This document shows positions 32,885 through 44,617 of a stretch of DNA of 64,000 nt, piece by piece. This DNA is from Schizophyllum amplum. Taxonomy: Eukaryota > Basidiomycota > Agaricomycetes > Agaricales > Schizophyllaceae. The DNA is taken from NCBI GenBank assembly GCA_007026445.1, contig VDMD01000001.1, positions 434,001-498,000 of the forward strand. Direction: 5' to 3'. Position numbers and translations under genes: made by a program. Below the pieces are notes generated by a model. The model saw only the letters and a program-made list of their open reading frames with translations. It had not been told where the DNA came from and ran no database searches. The stretch's first letter is position 1. Every line of letters begins with the position of its first letter.

Positions 32885-35800
32885 GTTGAATGTGAAGCAG
32901 CGGTGGTAGAGTGCGGGTGGAAGATGGGCTGGCAGAAAGCTGGTGGCGTACTTCCAGCAAACTGACGTACCTTATATACCTCCACATCCATTGCTGTTGG
33001 GAAAGGCTGTAAGTATGACTCCCGCTCAGTGTCGCGCACGCGACAATGTTCGCCACAGCAATTCGTCCTCACTCGAGACGGTCTGCGTAGCATGCCGAGC
33101 GATTGGACCGATGCACGTACTCCCAGATCTGAGATTCGGCGGTGGCGATATTCGCCGCCTGCGTCGATGATGCCTTTCCCCATCGAGGGGACGGCTTTGT
33201 TAGCATTGCGCAGCTGTGGTGAGTCAAGTTGACGCCGCGAGACACCAATGTTACACTGGATTCATCGACGGCGCTGTGGTGAAGTCATTTTCCGCCCCTT
33301 GTACTTCTTTCCGGCGATTTCTTTGGCCTTGAAAGACCGGCAGGCAAAGATCGTCCTGAGGAAGTTGAGTCACAGCTGAAGCTGTGCATGTTGCACCGGA
33401 GGCGTATGCGGCAAGAGCTGAGTTCGGCATCAATGTAACGAGATCTCCCGTGTGCTACTTCCTATACCGCGTCCCAGTTGTGTAAGTCAGAGAGAGCGGG
33501 GGTACAAAAGTCCAGTAACTGCTTGCGAAGGCGCACGGTCTCGTTGATGTCGAAGTTGGCAGTTCAAGCGATGGCAGTCGCGTTCGAGGAAACAGAGCAA
33601 AACAAAGTACCCACGTGCGTCCACGCATCGTCGGCGGTCGCACAGCCTGCCACGTACCCGACACAAGTGAGCGCTCAGCGCCGCGTGCTGCCCTTCCTGT
33701 GCTCGATGATGATTTTTCCGCCCAATTTAGGGGCTGTGAATCGCTGTCGGTCCGTCACTCGATGCTCCTTGCGCACTCCGCGGTAAGCGCGCGCAGAATA
33801 ACATCTCCACCGACAGCGACCGGCACAGCAAGTGGCAGGCCTGTTGATGCCCACACCTTTTTTTTTGCTCAACGGAGTGGCCACTAATGTTCACAGTAAG
33901 CAAATTCTGACTCATACGTCGATGTTGCTGACCCAGCGCAGGCAGTGTATCCTTGTTTTCGCATTGAACTGAGGTATCAGCTCTCTCGCTCGTACCATGG
34001 CTGCAAGATCTATGCGTGTGGCGCGGTACGAAAGCCCGGCTGCGGCCATGAATACGCACACACCGCGAGCTGCTGTGATTCGTCCCTCGGGATTGTTTCC
34101 CTTGCGATTGAAGCTGCTGACATCCCTATCCTAAGCTCTTCTCGGTTGCACACCGATGCGGCATCTCCGACCTCCGCGAGACGCCGCGGTCTTACAAGGA
34201 CGCACAACACACCTCATCATCGCTGTGGCGGACGCAAACAGCGTCGGGGTCGGATTTGACCGCAAGTTGGAAGAGCTGTGTGACTCATACCAATCTTCGG
34301 CCGGTACTCAGCATATCTCGGTTTTTCAAAAGGTTAACAAGAACTTCACTGTAGCTGTAAGCGCACAATCTCGGATCTTGGCATGCACTGCGAAGCTCGT
34401 AGGTGCTGGGACGAGTGCCGTCAGGACAAGAACATCATCGCGACGACGGTACCCTGCACTCGCTGTCGCCAACTTGTCAACCAATCCCAAGACCAGTCGA
34501 GCTATGATATCTCCATGTAGCCTTCAAGGCTCAGGTACGTGTTACCTACATGTTCACGTACGCAGTTGCATTGATCGACGTCCGGTGTCTGAAGTCCGAC
34601 CCCGTATAATGCCGTCATTGATGCAGTCAACCGCGGCGCAGTGGCAGAGCGTGCCGCGTCCCTCTGGTCGAATATGAAAGGTAAACAAGCTGGGTCAACT
34701 GAGTTCGGCTGCACGCGCAGATACACAACTGGGCACGGAGCAGCGCACTCAACTATGTCGGCTGCGCATTGCGCCAAAATGGCGGGCACAGTCCTTCGCC
34801 ACCGTGCTAAGTACCTGGTACAGCTGCTCTACCTTGGTAAGCACGGATTTCCCACCACTTCTCGCGCACCGTTGCCACTGAACCACAGCCGCTGTCGTCC
34901 AGTCTACGATATCTCAGATTGTTTATACCGCAATATCCGACGGGCAGAGGGATCCACGCGGTCGCGGCAGTCGCAGCTTCCTTGGACTGACTGCTGTGCA
35001 CGTACCATTGATCGCCATTCGGGCAGCTGATAGCAAGGGCCCTCAGCTCAGATTCACATCTCGGCGTCTTGTGCGACACTTCACCGCCCGGGATGATTAT
35101 CAGTGCTCTAGGCTGCATTCGTGCACCTTGCCTTCTCTGCCTTCTCCGCGATCCGTCGTGGGGGCTTCGACTTCTCGTGGTCCGTTCTCGTCAGTCGTAT
35201 CTTCCGCTCCCGACCTGCTCCCGACATTCCGATATTCGCATGTTCCGCCTCCGACCCGCCGCGTATGCTCTACTGCCGAATTCGCGTGCTCAAACGTTGT
35301 CGTCAGCTGAAGCAACCCCCTCGTCTTCCATATTCGGAGAAGGTGCTACGGAACGGTGACCCATATCTATCGCTGTACCCGTCTCGTGACCATGACCTGC
35401 GCTTCGGGCTCTGCTCGGCGTCTTTGTCACTGTTCGAGTTTTCCCTGCCTTTCGGTAGTCGTTCGACTCCCTGGCTTTCGATTACCCTTCAACCTTCCCC
35501 TGCGTACACGCAGACCTCCCAGGTGTATCCTAATCGCACGCCTGCCGGGCAAAGTCGTCCAACTACTCACACAGATCGCTGCCACATAGAGGCCGTGCCG
35601 AAGTCGCATACAACGGCATATCGGTACGTGCCGTCCTCCGGCAAACCAACTCTCCGTCAGTGATCTCTCAAAATTCTCAGGCTAGCACTTACGAGCTGCC
35701 ACTTCCTCAACCTTCTCAAGGCTGCGTCCGCTCCTTCGACATTCCCCCATATATGACTGATCTGTCGAACTTTCCCAGTTATCTCAGTCGCTGAGAGATA

Positions 35801-36081
35801 ACAATGGTGACCGGGAGGAAACAATGAAACGGTCCGATGCAGTGCGTGGCACTGGCCAACCGTACCTACGCGAGGGCTGACGTGGGCTTCGGCTTCATTG
35901 CAGGTCTTGCACTTTTTCTTTTATTTTCTTGTGATGTGGTTCTGTTCACCTGCAGCGTCGAAAATGCCAGAAACACTAAGTATACAAAAATCCAGAAAGT
36001 GACTACCGCACTTCATTGTACACCAGTACATAACTCCCACTTTGCTGTTGAATATACACTACACCGCACGCCCCTGCCGTA
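32885..36081. other. Gene-poor stretch, 3.2 kb
   Basis: Longest unassigned region in the window. Frames up to 180 codons exist (for example 35121-35663 plus strand) but none has a domain, supported splice structure or consistent codon use. No terminal repeats, transposase or reverse transcriptase motifs were recognised. Could hold an unrecognised small-exon gene, a non-coding RNA or decayed sequence. Confidence 0.4.
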
Positions 36082-37420
36082 CTACCGCCTGATATACCGC
36101 CTCACATATGCGTCCACAATGAGCTGCTCAATCCGCCGCTTGACGAGGAACGTCACCCCCTGGCCCAAAAATCCCTTTAAAATCTGCGTCTCCAGCCCTT
36201 GATACACCGCCGCCAGCCCTTTCGGGCGCGGACGGCGCGTTCCCCGGGTGCTCCGCTTCTCCACGTCATGAACGACCTCTGGCGGCACCTTCTCTTTGAC
36301 CACGTCGCTGAAGCTGGGCGTGTCGTCCGATGCGAGTGGGGGCGGGCCGCCCAGGTGCTGCCGACGCTCGTTATACTTGCCGCTATAGGCCTCGCCAAGG
36401 ACGCCGAGTAGGGTGTCGGATGAGGAGGAAGATGCCTGGACGCGGGTCTTGGCAAGGATGAGGGGGTAGAGGATGGCAGAAGCTGCAGGAGTCGCGTCAG
36501 AGATGGTAACAAAGATGCACTGAGTAGGTGGTATACCTATAGAGCTGGCGACGGCGCCTCCGATGAACGCTTGTCCAGGAGAAGGATTGACGAGAGTCGT
36601 GCTCCCGCCAGCTCTGAGCCTGCGTGTCTTCGCCAGCAAAATGACGCGCATGCAAAGCTGATAAACAGCAAGCGTGAGCGAGGGGTTGAGGCAGAGCAGC
36701 AGCGTCGTTCTGAACCCTACATGAATTTGTCAGAATTGACATACGTGCGCGAAGAGATGATTTACCCTTCCAAAAGCCCGCCAGACCATCCTTCTTATAT
36801 ATGCCTTGTACTACACCAGACAGCGATGTCGCGTCGCCGTCTTCGGCCTCAGACATGTCACTGGAGTCGTCCGACGACGTGTCTGACTGGTCCTCGTCCT
36901 TTGCGTTCTGCATACGCAATGTGATGATGTTGAGGGGTGTGGAAATTGCGCGAGACGCAGCACCCGCGAGAAGCCCGAGCGCAAGCTCCTGGATGACGGA
37001 AATTGTGACTTTCGTCTTCTTGTCAGGCAATGCCTGCCTTCGCAGGACAAGAACGCGGAAGATGGAGTAGAAGTAAAAGTAGAAGAAACTGTGCAGAAAT
37101 CAGCAGGCGAAGGAACGCTTTCGGTGACAGCGTGCGTACTTTGACAGGAGGGTAGCGCCGGTATCTGGTGCAAGACCGGTGTACAGAGCAGACAGACCAT
37201 GACGGTCCACGATGTCGCGTAGGATATACAGGGGATTTTGTCTACGGACGCCCTTCTTCAGTTGTATACGGGACGAGATGAGATCGAGGGGGTAAATCAA
37301 GGCATTGGCAGACGCTGAGCCGAGAGCTCCTGACACGGCTGAAGGGGCAAATAAATTTCAGAAAGCTAGGAGACTTGAAGGGGACGCACCTTGCACTATG
37401 GGGGGCAGCGTACTGGTCAT
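36082..37420 (-). CDS. Peroxisomal-type adenine nucleotide carrier (Ant1/PMP47-like)
   Basis: Five exons 37390-37420, 37140-37338, 36766-37088, 36537-36716, 36082-36482 give 377 residues. Three carrier repeats: IYPLDLISSRIQ, STPLNIITLRMQ and LYPLILAKTRVQ, each followed by a GLAALYTG/GFWKG-type loop. GALGSASANALIYPLDLISS and SNFFYFYFYSIFRV resemble peroxisomal membrane carriers PMP47/PMP34/Ant1 rather than mitochondrial carriers. These swap cytosolic ATP for peroxisomal AMP so that fatty acids can be activated inside peroxisomes. Repeat 2 has a Ser/Asp/Glu-rich insertion (about residues 150-175) and repeat 3 an insertion with basic stretch, making it longer than usual. Divergent from a beta-oxidation gene. 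Confidence 0.78.
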
Positions 37421-37630
37421 GGTGGCAGGAGGAAAGGATGAATTCGGGCTTTGAAGGCGGCGTAACCTTCCTCTGTCATTGACATCATCGCCGGAATCAA
37501 GTTTATTTGTGGGGAAATCACATGTCGTGCGATCGTTCGTCCCGACTCCCCGAACTGTCCCCGACCACCGCTGCTGCTTCGACTTCAAGTTACCCTGCTG
37601 GACTTGGCCATCATCACACGAATCGCTACT
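37421..37630. promoter_or_regulatory. Shared divergent promoter of carrier and 3-hydroxyacyl-CoA dehydrogenase
   Basis: Only 210 bases separate the two start codons (37420 minus, 37631 plus). It must contain both 5' untranslated regions and promoters. Two adjacent CTGTCCCCGA/ACTCCCCGA-like repeats lie near 37540-37560. No classic TATA box is seen on either side. Confidence 0.6.
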
Positions 37631-38884
37631 ATGTCTGCTGCTCATGGAATCCGAACTCTAGGCGTGCTTGGCGCCGGCCAGATGGGCACCGGCATCGCGT
37701 TCGTCGCCGCCCTCCGCGCCAAGGTCCCCGTGCTCCTTCATGACCGCTCGCAGGACCAAATCACCAAAGGTCTCGCGCTCATGGACAAGTTGCTTGACAA
37801 GGACGTCAACAAGGGCAAGATCCAAAGCATTGATGCGAAGGAGGCCAGGGAGCGCATACGGATCATCTCGTCTTCGGAGGGCGTCAAGGCGCTCAGGGAT
37901 GTGGACATGGCGATCGAGGTGCGTTTCTTTGAATGGTCCTCGACATGTTTCTGAAATGGTGCAGGCAGTCTCGGAGAACCTATCATTGAAGGAGAAGATC
38001 TTCGCCTCGTTGACGGCCGAGTTGAACCCGGGAGCGATCCTTGCGTCCAATACAAGTTCAATATCTATTACGAAGATTGCAACCTCCACGATCCCACAAG
38101 GATCGACGGCAGCCTCAGAAGAGGGCAAACAGAGCGCTGGGCGCGTCGTAGGTGGGTGCACACTCGCCTCTTCGACTGCTGTTGACACTCAAATATAGGC
38201 CTCCACTTCTTCAACCCGGTACCCGTCATGGTGAGTAGCAGGCATTCACTGACTGCTTCGCCAGTCTCACACCTCGGCAGAAACTGGTCGAGCTCATCTC
38301 TGCGCTGCAAACTACCCCCGAGACCCTGGAGCGCGCACGAGCATTTGCCATTGCATGCGGAAAGGGTTGGCACCTGGTGGTCCCCATTGTTCTTAACTAA
38401 CTATCCCGCAGAGGTGACTGTGTCTAAGGACGTTCCGGGCTTCGTCTCAAATGCGCTTTTGATGCCCTTCATCAACGAGGTAGGTGCATAGCCGCTGACC
38501 TTGCTTTACCCATCTCATGAAAACACACAGGCCATCATGTGCCTTGAGAAGGGCACCGCGACGCGCGACGACATCGACACGACGCTCAGGCTCGGGATGA
38601 ACCACCCTATGGGACCACTGCAGCTAGCAGACTTGTAAGTCTTGCTGCCCTGTTTTGCTCTTTTGCTCTCGCCGGCGCTTGCATTCATTCGTTCGCGCGC
38701 TCTACTGAATACGGTCTTGCTGATTTCCGTCTTCAGCATCGGTCTTGATACGTGCCTCGCCATCCAGCAAACCCTTTACACAGGGACCGGCGACTCGAAA
38801 TATCGACCTTCCATTCTCCTCGAGCGGATGGTAGACGCCGGATGGTATGGCAAGAAGAGTGGAAAGGGTTTCTACGATTACTGA
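37631..38884 (+). CDS. 3-hydroxyacyl-CoA / 3-hydroxybutyryl-CoA dehydrogenase
   Basis: Seven exons 37631-37918, 37965-38151, 38199-38230, 38281-38365, 38412-38479, 38531-38634, 38737-38884 give 303 residues. Rossmann motif [13 protein letters not shown] at residues 11-23 binds [29 protein letters not shown] and [19 protein letters not shown] are family signatures, and [19 protein letters not shown] belongs to the C-terminal dimerisation domain. The enzyme oxidises L-3-hydroxyacyl-CoA to 3-ketoacyl-CoA in fatty acid or butyrate-type oxidation. There is no N-terminal presequence and the C-terminus GKGFYDY is not a PTS1 signal, so location is open. Divergently paired with a peroxisomal-type ATP carrier. 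Confidence 0.92.
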
Positions 38885-39499
38885 GCATCCATCATTGTAC
38901 TTCGGAGCGCTAACAATTAGTGAACGGCATACTGGCTATATTTGCGAAGGACCTGTGCACATGGATTCGGCGAGATTGCCTGCCTCAAAAGCGATGTTGC
39001 ATGAGCCCATTGATTCATCGCCAACACGCTAGTAGAGTCCTTGCCAGATGGGCAAGGCGCCCAACTTCTAGTGTATATATCGCACAGCCTAGCATCAGCT
39101 CGAAGCAGCCTCGATTCTCGAAGTGAGATGGAATCCGAGCAGCGTCCCACGGCAGACTGGGTCAATGCACTGGCACCACAGATGAACATAGACATCCTAC
39201 GATGATAGGCCCTGAGAAGTTGAAGGAGAATCGGGGAGCCGAGGATGCTTTCGCAGAAGAGCAACTTGAACAACGGGCGACAATAGGGCGATTGTCGGCG
39301 TCGGCAACACACGTGGGGGCACAGACTGAAGCACGTGCCTCCCATTTTGTCCAAAATGGGGCACAATGGTCCCTGTTTGGTTCCGCATGGCAATCATGGG
39401 CCTTTTCAATTCCTTTTGTTGTCCCTTCATCTTGTCTTCCCCCACCATCTCACCCTTGGATCACCCTACCACCACCCATTGACCAGCCATCCTTGAGGG
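38885..39499. other. Intergenic, 615 bases
   Basis: 3' flank of the dehydrogenase gene and promoter of the PKA gene. The last 100 bases before 39500 are pyrimidine-rich, as common near fungal transcription starts. No other element recognised. Confidence 0.45.
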
Positions 39500-40932
<1,433 letters not shown>

Positions 40933-41503
40933 ATGGCGGACGCTGTTCACTTTCCTTTGGCGGTCTGCCCTTCCTTTGGCGATCAGCTCTCTCTTCATCA
41001 TACGGACACCTCTTGCATACCACCCCCACCTCTCAAAACCACTCTCCCCTGCACGAGACTTTCCCCCCCTCTTCACGATCTGCGATGATTCCTCTTGTGT
41101 TTGGCCGTCGTTATGCTCTGCTTTTCGTACTTAACTTATCGAATGCAAGCGCGTTGCGCGCTTGCCAGAGGCGCGGGAGGCTGTATATCGATATGTTTAT
41201 CGTGTATACTAACTTGCTCTTGGTTGGAATGGAATTTGGTTGATACGATACTTCCGTCAGTGGGCGTTGGGAAACCGCATGGACTGGGCTCAAAGAGCAA
41301 TTCCGTACTTACTTCGACGAGGTGAACAGTGACTCGCCGCGGCTTTCATGAGCGGGGATGTCTTCGCACGCATAGTAGTCTATGCTAGCGCTATATGATC
41401 ATACGCGACATGGGAGCATCGTCAGTTGCAGGTCGCGGGCGCCGCATCCGAAGGGTTCCCCGAAAGCACCCTTTTCAGGTGTGCATGGAACCAGTGGGAA
41501 GCA
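40933..41503. other. Intergenic, 571 bases, convergent
   Basis: 3' flanks of the PKA gene and of the small membrane protein gene. Nothing recognised. Confidence 0.5.
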
Positions 41504-41919
41504 CTATGCCTTCAGCCCATACACGTTCATCACTGCTTGTCGTGCAAGCAGCTCCTCCTTTGCCTCCTCCTGATTGTGACATGAGCGCCATAAAGACTCA
41601 AGTTCGAACGCTTTACCTTCTTCTTTATCTCAAACTTGAAGTCCTTGTCCGCCGCATGCTTTTCCATGAGCTTTAAAAAGGAGTTAGAGCAACGCCCGCC
41701 CGCTCGTGACTACGATGGCTTTCGTACCTCTGTTCGATTATTCTGTTAGACTTCAGGCTACACAACCCAGTTACTAGCAGACTTACCTCGCCCTCTTTGC
41801 AGTGTGTCCGCATGTACGGTCCACATAGCGTAAACGGCCCAACCGCCTACCGCCACGGAGGAGAAAGTGATCGCACGGTATGCGTAGTCGAGAACATTCA
41901 AACGCATGCTTGGAGGCAT
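41504..41919 (-). CDS. Small single-pass membrane protein, 84 residues, gene with apparent 2-base micro-exon
   Basis: Exons 41787-41919, 41728-41729 (two bases, AG), 41617-41670 and 41504-41569. The protein starts MPPSMRLNVLDYAYRAITFS, has one hydrophobic helix at about residues 16-36, then QRGRELMEKHAADKDFKF and a Lys/Glu-rich helix ending VMNVYGLKA. Size, a single helix near the N-terminus and a charged tail resemble small mitochondrial inner-membrane assembly factors such as Cox14, but the match is weak, so this is a guess. The two introns around the micro-exon are both 57 bases with GT..AG ends and CTAAC branch sites. Treating the whole stretch as one intron shifts frame and hits a stop soon after. 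Confidence 0.6.
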
Positions 41920-42720
41920 TGTACAGTTATCCGTCGTTGCACGGCGCAATAGTCCTTGAACGTGCCGAAGAGATAGACCCAAGCGAGAGGGACTACCGGG
42001 CTGGTGGAAGTTGAGAACAAGTTCAGTTGTGGGAAGCTGGTGCGGGCCCGGGCCGACGGCCCGCAGACACGGGAGCCCAAAGAGGCCCAAAGCCATGGCC
42101 ATCCTTTCGAGCTACAGCAGCCCTCAGGCCATTCAGTATCAGAGCTGCAAAGGTAAGGCCCGGAGCTATAAGTGAGGCGGGATGCGTAGTGCTCACCCCA
42201 AATTACATGTACTCCTGCAGGATCACGCGTGTTACTAGGTAGAGTTTTCACGGGGGACCACCATAAATTGAGTAGCTGCCCAGTTTTTGAAGCTTAGTGC
42301 GGCCCTGCTACTTTCCATGTCATCATCGTTGAGTACAGGTCGCACAAGCAACGACGAATATCCGTGCGAGTCACTATCTCATCTGCTCTGACGCGCATGA
42401 GATTATATGATAGACACACGAAGGAGTCGGAAGGCCTATGGCAGGACGCGTCAGCCTGTCAGATAAGGTCGCTCTGCGCGCCTTGGGCGTCGCAGGTATA
42501 GTCCGGAGATATCAGGCGTGCTGCAGCGCATACCCGCAGTCAATCCTCAGCTCTTGCTCAGCTCTATGGAAGACGCCCGTTGCAGGTGCTTCGGCTCATC
42601 TGCCGCGGTACACTTTCTGGGGTGGCGCGCCGCGCCTGTGATTCGTACGTTATGACATCACGTGATAAGCAGTACTTATCAGCGTCACGGCTGCGCCGCT
42701 CCTTCTCCTGAACGCCCATC
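41920..42720. other. Divergent intergenic region, 801 bases
   Basis: Promoters of the small membrane protein gene (minus) and the subtilisin gene (plus). Contains the GATA/E-box cluster at 42659-42680; otherwise nothing recognised. Confidence 0.5.
42659..42680 (+). promoter_or_regulatory. E-box overlapping inverted GATA pair upstream of protease
   Basis: CACGTG at 42659-42664 overlaps GATAAG at 42664-42669, which is mirrored by CTTATC at 42675-42680, 40 bases before the protease ATG. Paired GATA sites are the targets of AreA/Nit2-type nitrogen regulators in fungi; use here is inferred. Confidence 0.4.
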
Positions 42721-44266
42721 ATGCCGTCGTTTATTCGCTCCTCTGTATACGCGGCGACGCTGGCCGCCGTTGCCTATGCCTCGCCGCTGTCGACCAGCCA
42801 CTCGACCGAGCGTGCCAGCTCCTCTCTCTCCCTTGCCCCGCTTGTGCTGGCCGAGCAGCCGCACAAGACCGTCGACAACTCGTACATTGTCATGCTCAAG
42901 GACAATGTGCACTCGGCGCTCATGGAGAACCATCTGAACTTCCTTCAAATGGCCCATGCCGAAGACCCCCTTCTCGACGACCTCTCGGGTCTCCAGCAGG
43001 TCTATGACGGTCACGTCAGAGGCTACTCGGGCCGCTTCACGGAGCGCCTTATTCAGCAGCTGCGCACGATGCCCGAAGTCGACTACATCGAGCAGGACCA
43101 GCTCGTCCACACCATGGACATGGACGTCGGCGAGATGGACATGCAGAAGAACGCGACCTGGGTGCGTTGCGACGACATGACTCATACACCCGCTAACAAC
43201 CCCGCAGGGCCTTGCTCGCATCTCCCACCGCGACCGTCTGCGCCTCAGCACCTTCACCAAGTACGAGTACGACCCCACCGCGGGCGAGGGCGTCGACGTC
43301 TACGTCGTCGATACCGGCATCAACGTCAACCACATCGAGTTTGACGGCCGCGCCTCCTGGGGCAAGACCATCCCCCAGAACGACGTTGACGAGGATGGCA
43401 ACGGTCACGGCACTCACTGCGCTGGTACCATCGCCTCCAAGTCCTACGGTGTCTCCAAGGCCGCGAACGTCATCGCCGTCAAGGTCCTCGGTTCCAACGG
43501 CAGCGGCTCCATGTCCGACGTCGTTGGCGGTGTCGTCTGGGCCGCGACCCAGGCGCAGAAGAAGGCTGCGGAGGCGGCCGCTGAGCTCGCTGCTACCGGC
43601 TCCACCAAGCACAAGGGCTCCGTCGCGAACATGTCCCTCGGTGGCGGCAAGTCGCGCGCGCTCGACGACGCTGTCAACCGCGCTGTCGACGCCGGCCTGC
43701 ACTTTGCTGTTGCCGCCGGCAACGACAACCGCGACGCCTGCTCGTACTCTCCCGCCGCCGCGGAGAAGGCCGTCACCGTCGGTGCCTCGACCTTCCAAGA
43801 CGACCGCGCGTACTTCTCCAACCACGGTCCCTGCGTCGACGTGTTCGCCCCGGGCCTGAACATCAAGTCGACGTACATCGGCTCCAAGTACGCCGTCAGC
43901 ACGCTCTCCGGCACGTCCATGGCGTCCCCGCACGTCGCCGGCCTGCTCGCGTACCTCCTGTCCATCTACCCGTCCGCGTCGTTCAACCCGAACGTTGAGG
44001 AGCCGAAGGTCATGCTGTTCAACGACGCCCCGCTTGCGCAGGCCCAGAAGACATTCTTCGCCGTTGCACGCAACATCCTCTCGACCTTCCTGCCTATCGC
44101 ACCCTCGGCTGAGGCCCTCTTCGCGCCCGTCCCCAAGGACCCGAAGCCGCTCTCCCCGTCCCAGTTGAAGCAGGCCCTCATCGACCTCTCGACGTCGGGC
44201 GTCTTGGAGGACCTGCCTTCGGGCACGCCCAACCTGCTCGTGTTCAACAACGCGACGTCAGCGTAA
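42721..44266 (+). CDS. Subtilisin-like serine protease (S8, cerevisin/proteinase K type) with I9 propeptide
   Basis: Two exons 42721-43161 and 43208-44266 give 499 residues. A signal peptide (about residues 1-20, VYAATLAAVAYASP) is followed by an inhibitor I9 prodomain (SYIVMLKDNVHSALMENH to about residue 135) and the S8 domain. Catalytic triad is visible: Asp182 in YVVDTGIN, His214 in GNGHGTHCAGT, Ser384 in SGTSMASPHVAG. The oxyanion Asn lies in AVAAGNDNRDAC. An about 100-residue C-terminal extension follows. The family includes the vacuolar cerevisin Prb1 and secreted subtilases; it matures by cutting off its own prodomain. GATA sites upstream suggest nitrogen control. Ends about 280 bases before duplicated block B. 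Confidence 0.94.
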
Positions 44267-44617
44267 GGAGGACCTGGAGCATAACGGACAAATGGCTCGC
44301 ATATGCAGTCGATAGCACGAGTTAGGCATTCTCCACAGAGGGGCGTTCCAACTATTCCCAACATTTAGTGCTACGCTACACTTGTACGACCTCACGATCA
44401 TTCTTCATTCCAGGAGTCAGCTCGACCTTGTACTATTAGCAATCATATTTCATCACTATTTTCGAGAGAAGAGGGCACTGCGATTCCGAGGATACCAATG
44501 ATACAGGAACTCTAGTGTCGGTTTGTTTGTGGTTGTGCATTCAATAAGACTGCGGAGATTGCCGAAGAGGGCAAGTTCAACTTCGGATCCACGTTCGTCG
44601 ACTTGCTTCTGCCCACC
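44267..44617. other. Intergenic, includes left edge of block B
   Basis: Protease 3' flank up to about 44,545, where similarity to block A begins. No gene. Confidence 0.5.

Noticed and set aside
35121..35663. 180-codon plus-strand frame as a gene
   Set aside because: No domain, and Ser/Pro/Arg-biased content as expected from random GC-rich sequence; no supporting exon structure.
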